This document shows, in pieces, positions 21,830-24,283 of a stretch of DNA of 24,283 bases. Positions within the stretch are counted from its first letter, which is position 1. Each line of letters starts with the position of its first letter. Made by a program: the position numbers and the translations under genes. The stretch covers positions 1-24,283 of the forward strand of contig JAWODB010000176.1 in the NCBI GenBank assembly GCA_046483505.1. The letters run 5' to 3'. The notes below the pieces were generated by a model. It searched no databases, was not told the origin of the DNA, and saw only the letters and a program-made list of their open reading frames with translations. The DNA is from BS750m-G62 sp046483505. GTDB lineage: Bacteria; Planctomycetota; Phycisphaerae; FEN-1346.

Positions 21830-22480
21830 CTACGCCTCCTCTTCCAGGACCTTCCGGCGGAACGCCTCCACCTCCATGCCGCGCACGTGGGCGATCTGCG
21901 CGTCGTTCAGGGGCGTGGGGTTGCCCGCCGCGATCGCCGCCATCTGGAGCAGGGCGTCGTCCTCGATGATCAGCATCTTGTTGAACGCGTCCCGCCAGTT
22001 GATACCCAGGGTCAGGAACCCGTGGTTGCGGAGGCTGACGGCGTTCGTGCCGTCGGCGACGGCGTCGGCGACGGCCTCGGCGATCTCGGTGCTCGACGGC
22101 TTGATGAACGGCAGGTACGTGACGTGGTCGACGTAGGCGACGAAGTCCGGCGTGAAGGGGAGGATCTCCATCCCGCCGGCCACCAGCCCCGTGGCCCGCG
22201 GCGGATGGGCGTGGCAGACGACGTGGGCGTCCGGCCGGGCCTTCAGGCACAACTGGTGCATCTCCCATTCGCTGGTGGGACGGGGGCCGGAGAGGACCTC
22301 GCCCGTCTCCAGGACGAGGACCGACCATTTGTCGTCGGGGACGCGGTCCACGTCGAACCCGCTGGGCGTGCAGACCATGCGGTCGCCATCGCGGGCGCTG
22401 GTGTTGCCGCCGGGCCCCGCCACCAGGCCCTTGGCCATCATGAGCCGTCCGAGTTCCTTCAAGGCATCGATTGTCGCCAT
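21830..22480 (-). CDS. fucA: Class II aldolase, L-fuculose-phosphate aldolase-like
   Basis: This 216-residue protein has the class II aldolase/adducin fold and would split L-fuculose 1-phosphate (or a related sugar phosphate) into DHAP and lactaldehyde. Family features are AGPGGNTSARDGD and VCTPSGFD (substrate phosphate binding), SEWEMHQLCLKARPDAHVVCHAHPP with the zinc-site Glu and the two His of HAH, and SLRNHGFLTLG with the third His. FucA of E. coli has 215 residues. The frame upstream of MATIDA crosses non-coding palindromes. Ribosome binding is weak (AAGG about 11 bases upstream). It is the first gene downstream of the promoter at 22607-22635, followed by fucI. A fuculokinase is not in the window; planctomycetes often place such genes in microcompartment operons, but no shell gene is visible. 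Confidence 0.85.
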   Translation of the reverse strand: MATIDALKELGRLMMAKGLVAGPGGNTSARDGDRMVCTPSGFDVDRVPDDKWSVLVLETGEVLSGPRPTSEWEMHQLCLKARPDAHVVCHAHPPRATGLVAGGMEILPFTPDFVAYVDHVTYLPFIKPSSTEIAEAVADAVADGTNAVSLRNHGFLTLGINWRDAFNKMLIIEDDALLQMAAIAAGNPTPLNDAQIAHVRGMEVEAFRRKVLEEEA

Positions 22481-22563
22481 CGTTAAACGGGCCTTTCGCG
22501 TTGCGGCGCCGAGGATCGCAGGCGCCAGGTTGCCGGGTGCCATGCCCGCCCCAGGCGGGTAAA

Positions 22564-22583
22564 CTTTCGCGACGTTGCGAAAG
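22564..22583. promoter_or_regulatory. Palindromic operator candidate in the fucA leader
   Basis: CTTTCGCGAC followed by GTTGCGAAAG is a 20-bp palindrome with a single mismatch pair, centred on AC/GT. It lies about 20-35 bases downstream of the predicted transcription start, a position suited to a repressor such as a LacI- or GntR-type sugar regulator. No regulator gene is in the window. It also could form an RNA hairpin. Confidence 0.55.
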
Positions 22584-22606
22584 CACGCCATGCGGCCGGA
22601 CCGTCC

Positions 22607-22635
22607 ACTATGCCGGGGCGGAGGGGCGGTGTCAA
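22607..22635 (-). promoter_or_regulatory. Sigma-70-type promoter of fucA
   Basis: On the minus strand a consensus TTGACA (22635-22630), a 17-base spacer and CATAGT (22612-22607, four of six consensus bases). This is the best -35/-10 pair in the window. The leader would be about 120 bases and contains the palindrome at 22564-22583. Confidence 0.62.
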
Positions 22636-22640
22636 GAAAC

Positions 22641-22763
22641 GAGCCACGAGCCGCGGGCCGCGGGCCACGTGCCACGGCCGGTCTTGCCCGGCCGTGCGCC
22701 GCGAGCCACGAGCCGCGAGCCGCGAGCCGCGAGCCGCGAGCCACGTGCCACGTGCCACGGGCA
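22641..22763 (+). repeat. Degenerate heptamer array GAGCCGC/GAGCCAC/GTGCCAC with an embedded family 3 palindrome
   Basis: Seven-base units GAGCCAC, GAGCCGC, GGGCCGC, GGGCCAC and GTGCCAC run from 22641. A family 3 hairpin (CGGCCGG-tcttgc-CCGGCCG, about 22674-22695) interrupts them. The array resumes with GAGCCAC, four GAGCCGC-type units, GAGCCAC and two GTGCCAC units to about 22760. The unit GTGCCAC equals the terminal seven bases of family 3 elements. Confidence 0.85.
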
Positions 22764-22859
22764 AGAACGGCGCGCGGCCCGCAAGCGGGCCGGCGAACAC
22801 GGGCGGTTCCGGATGCCTCGGCGCCGCCCCGACGCTCCTGAGGGCGCCGTTGCCGTGGC

Positions 22860-23258
22860 TGTTGCCATTTGCCGTTCGTTCCGCATTCCGCGCTCCGCAT
22901 TCCGCATTCGGTTGCCCGTTGCCGATTGCCTGCCGTTATCGCGCTTTTAATTCATATGGCCCCCCATCGATGGGCCGAAAAAAGCGGGTAAGTTCCGATC
23001 AAAAAGCGCGCGTTTCGGCGCGTTTCGGAAAAAAGCGGGGCAAAAGTCGCGCGTTTCGCCTTACCCATTTTAACATTTGACCCCGAAATCGTCCCTCACG
23101 CGACAAAATCGACGATCGGCCGGGCAAAAAGGGCCGATTTCGGGGGGTGCGCGAAAAGCCGTTTTCTCAAAGTATCGAAAAGCAGGCAACGGGCAACCGG
23201 CAACAGGCACCAGGCAACGGCAAAAGCACGACCAACGACAAGGGGGCACCGCGCGCCC
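22860..23258. other. Gene-free region with heptamer arrays and an A-rich direct-repeat patch
   Basis: About 22878-22925 holds TTCCGCA-type heptamers that blend into TTGCCCG/TTGCCGA variants. 22959-22972 has the palindrome CCCATCGATGGG. 22976-23065 is A-richer, with two GAAAAAAGCGGG copies and three CGCGTTTCG copies. 23184-23225 is an array of GGCAACG-type heptamers. A 36-codon basic frame (22970-23080) passes through the direct repeats; I do not consider it supported. Confidence 0.6.
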
Positions 23259-23345
23259 GTTGAGCCGGCGACCGCAGGTCGCCGCGAAGCGAGAACACGT
23301 CCTGGCGCGCCAAAACGGCCGGCGACGTACCGTCGCCGGCTCAAC
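23259..23345 (-). repeat. REPIN (family 1), full 87-bp copy, reversed orientation
   Basis: Read on plus, GTTGAGCC starts the gca-loop hairpin (GGCGACC-gca-GGTCGCC) and the gtacc-loop hairpin ends in GGCTCAAC, which is the reverse order of most copies. The spacer GCGAAGCGAGAACACG is the inverse of the usual CGTGTTCGCG-type spacer, with changes. Confidence 0.88.
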
Positions 23346-23384
23346 GGGCCTCGTGCGACGATCTTCAGCAGCCGGCCTTCGCCG

Positions 23385-23484
23385 GCGCGCACAACCGGGC
23401 AAGACCGGCCGCGGCACGTGCCTTTAACGACGGCGGGTGGCCATGCCACCCCCTCACCCTACCCTCTCCCACCAGGGGAGAGGG
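23385..23484. repeat. Family 3 remnant, family 4 palindrome and a CCCTCTCCC hairpin
   Basis: About 23390-23418 is an inverted family 3 copy (CCGGGCAAGACCGG with GGCACGTGCC). GGGTGGC-cat-GCCACCC at 23435-23451 is a family 4 palindrome. CCCTCTCCC-accag-GGGAGAGGG at 23462-23484 is a 9-bp stem lying 15 bases past the methyltransferase stop. It may help stop transcription, but no T-tract follows on the minus strand. Confidence 0.6.
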
Positions 23485-23498
23485 AACAAAAACAGCCT

Positions 23499-24146
23499 TC
23501 AGCGAATCTTGTACGCCACCGTCATGCCGTCCTTCTTCTCCATCGAGGCGCGGATCGTGACGCTCTCGTAGTCCGGGCTCTCCTGGAGGTAGTCCAGGAA
23601 GTCGCGCATCGCCCGGGCGCTGCGGATGGAGTTGTCCGCCACGATGACGGCCCCGGGGACGAGTTTCGGTTCCAGGGCCTTGAAGTACCGCATGTAATCG
23701 CTCTTCCTGGCGTCGATGAAGACGAAGTCGACCTTCCCCTCGATCGTGGGCAGCACCTTCAGGGCGTCGCCGGTGATGCAGGTGACGGTGTCCTGGAGGC
23801 CGACGGTGCGGAGGTTGGCGCGGCAGGTCTCGGCGGTGTCGGGGTCGATCTCGACGGTGTCCAGATGGCCGCCCGTCCGCTCGAACGCGATGCCCATGTT
23901 CATGGCGCCGAAGCCCTTGTAGGAGCCGACCTCCACGCCGCGCTTCGCCCCGCTCGCCGCCACCAGGATGCGCAGGAACATGGCGTCGCCGGGGGTGGTG
24001 TCCATGCCGGTGCGGTTGAAGTCCTTGAGGAACTGTTCGCGCTCGGCGTAGGACATGGGCTTCTCCTCGCTGCCGGCGCCGACGGCGGCGCCGAGGGATG
24101 CGAGCATGACGGTGAGGCCGAGGATCGGAAGGCCGAATCGGTTCAT
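23499..24146 (-). CDS. SAM-dependent O-methyltransferase with an N-terminal signal peptide
   Basis: This 215-residue protein has a class I methyltransferase fold of the catechol/caffeoyl-CoA O-methyltransferase type: motif I GVEVGSYKGFGAMNMG, acidic residue in LDTVEIDPD, GDALKVLPTI, then VDFVFIDARKSDYMRYF (metal-site Asp region) and PGAVIVADNSIRS (Asp-Asn). The first 25 residues (MNRFGLPILGLTVMLASLGAAVGAG) look like a signal peptide, unusual for a SAM-using enzyme. AAGGAG seven bases before the ATG supports this start. However, an internal ATG at 24056 (MSYAERE) has GAGGAG six bases ahead of it and would give a cytoplasmic 185-residue form. The substrate is unknown. The promoter at 24181 is close upstream. 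Confidence 0.83.
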   Translation of the reverse strand: MNRFGLPILGLTVMLASLGAAVGAGSEEKPMSYAEREQFLKDFNRTGMDTTPGDAMFLRILVAASGAKRGVEVGSYKGFGAMNMGIAFERTGGHLDTVEIDPDTAETCRANLRTVGLQDTVTCITGDALKVLPTIEGKVDFVFIDARKSDYMRYFKALEPKLVPGAVIVADNSIRSARAMRDFLDYLQESPDYESVTIRASMEKKDGMTVAYKIR

Positions 24147-24180
24147 CGCGCGTCTCCTTGGGGGGTCCGTGTGCCGGACC

Positions 24181-24209
24181 ATTATACGATGCACGGCGGC
24201 GGGAATCGA
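24181..24209 (-). promoter_or_regulatory. Promoter of the O-methyltransferase gene, -35 region touching a heptamer array
   Basis: On the minus strand TATAAT (24186-24181) is a perfect -10 box about 35 bases before the ATG. The -35 position (24209-24204) reads TCGATT-like sequence at the edge of the heptamer array and is not a good match to TTGACA. Confidence 0.5.
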
Positions 24210-24240
24210 AATCGGAAATCGGAAATCGGAAAGCGGAAAG
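24204..24240 (+). repeat. AAATCGG-type heptamer array
   Basis: Successive units of the pattern GGAAATC/GGAAAGC occur about five times (AATCGAAATCGG, then AAATCGG, AAATCGG, AAAGCGG). It lies directly upstream of the methyltransferase promoter. The TTCCGCA array near 22880 is the same general pattern (GGAAnnC) on the opposite strand. Confidence 0.8.
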
Positions 24241-24283
24241 AACGGCAAGGGCAACGAGGAACGGCGACCTCACGCAAAGTTTA

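Noticed and set aside
22970..23080. A 36-codon, very basic small ORF (starts MGRKKRV)
   Set aside because: No ribosome-binding site is visible, and the frame is built on the CGCGTTTCG and GAAAAAAGCGGG direct repeats. Composition alone explains the Lys/Arg content.

Overview
The window reads as a high-G+C (about 70%) chromosomal fragment from a planctomycete-like bacterium, perhaps a Phycisphaerae-related metagenome lineage. The lineage call is an inference. It rests on a PEP-CTERM sorting signal, a secreted PD40/HzsA-related multi-CxxCH protein, a DUF5060-DUF4038 secreted glycosidase, a GH141-like beta-helix protein, and sparse gene packing with repeat-filled gaps. I recognise sixteen protein genes and see no rRNA, tRNA or CRISPR array.

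Layout. 1-932: a 3'-complete SNase-like gene that begins in an 85-bp perfect fold-back at the window edge, then three copies of a short hairpin repeat. 950-3703: a GNAT acetyltransferase and the nicotinamide salvage pair pncB/pncA, all on minus. 4154-5801: a PTA/PTB-family phosphate acyltransferase and an ACT-domain protein, on plus. 6114-10046: a divergent pair, a nucleotide-sugar dehydrogenase (minus) and a secreted beta-helix protein (plus). 10324-12030: an AIPR-family phage-defence-type gene at about 50% G+C, a likely horizontal acquisition. 12247-17347: two secreted plus-strand proteins (DUF4038 glycosidase; PD40/three-CxxCH protein). 17615-18478: a PEP-CTERM protein. 19042-19599: a REP-associated tyrosine transposase (RAYT). 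19927-22480: L-fucose isomerase and class II aldolase (fuculose-phosphate aldolase-like) with a promoter and a palindromic operator candidate. 22481-23498: a gene-free kilobase with heptamer arrays and palindromes. 23499-24146: an O-methyltransferase with a signal peptide.

The most striking system is the RAYT and its repeats. At least 17 full, half or decayed copies of a palindromic element with the foot GTTGAGCC sit in most intergenic gaps. Full copies are about 86-94 bp, with two hairpins and inverted feet (REPIN architecture). The RAYT gene is flanked by them, and its upstream side carries a tandem array with a 136-bp period. At least three other hairpin families share the same gaps, sometimes nested inside REPINs, and degenerate heptamer tandem arrays occupy the right end. 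Stem changes are compensated on both sides in several copies, which argues that the folded structure matters.

Metabolically, pncA+pncB form a coherent nicotinamide-to-NaMN route, and fucA+fucI two steps of L-fucose breakdown (the kinase is not in the window). The GH141-like beta-helix protein could supply fucose, but that link is only an inference from family membership.
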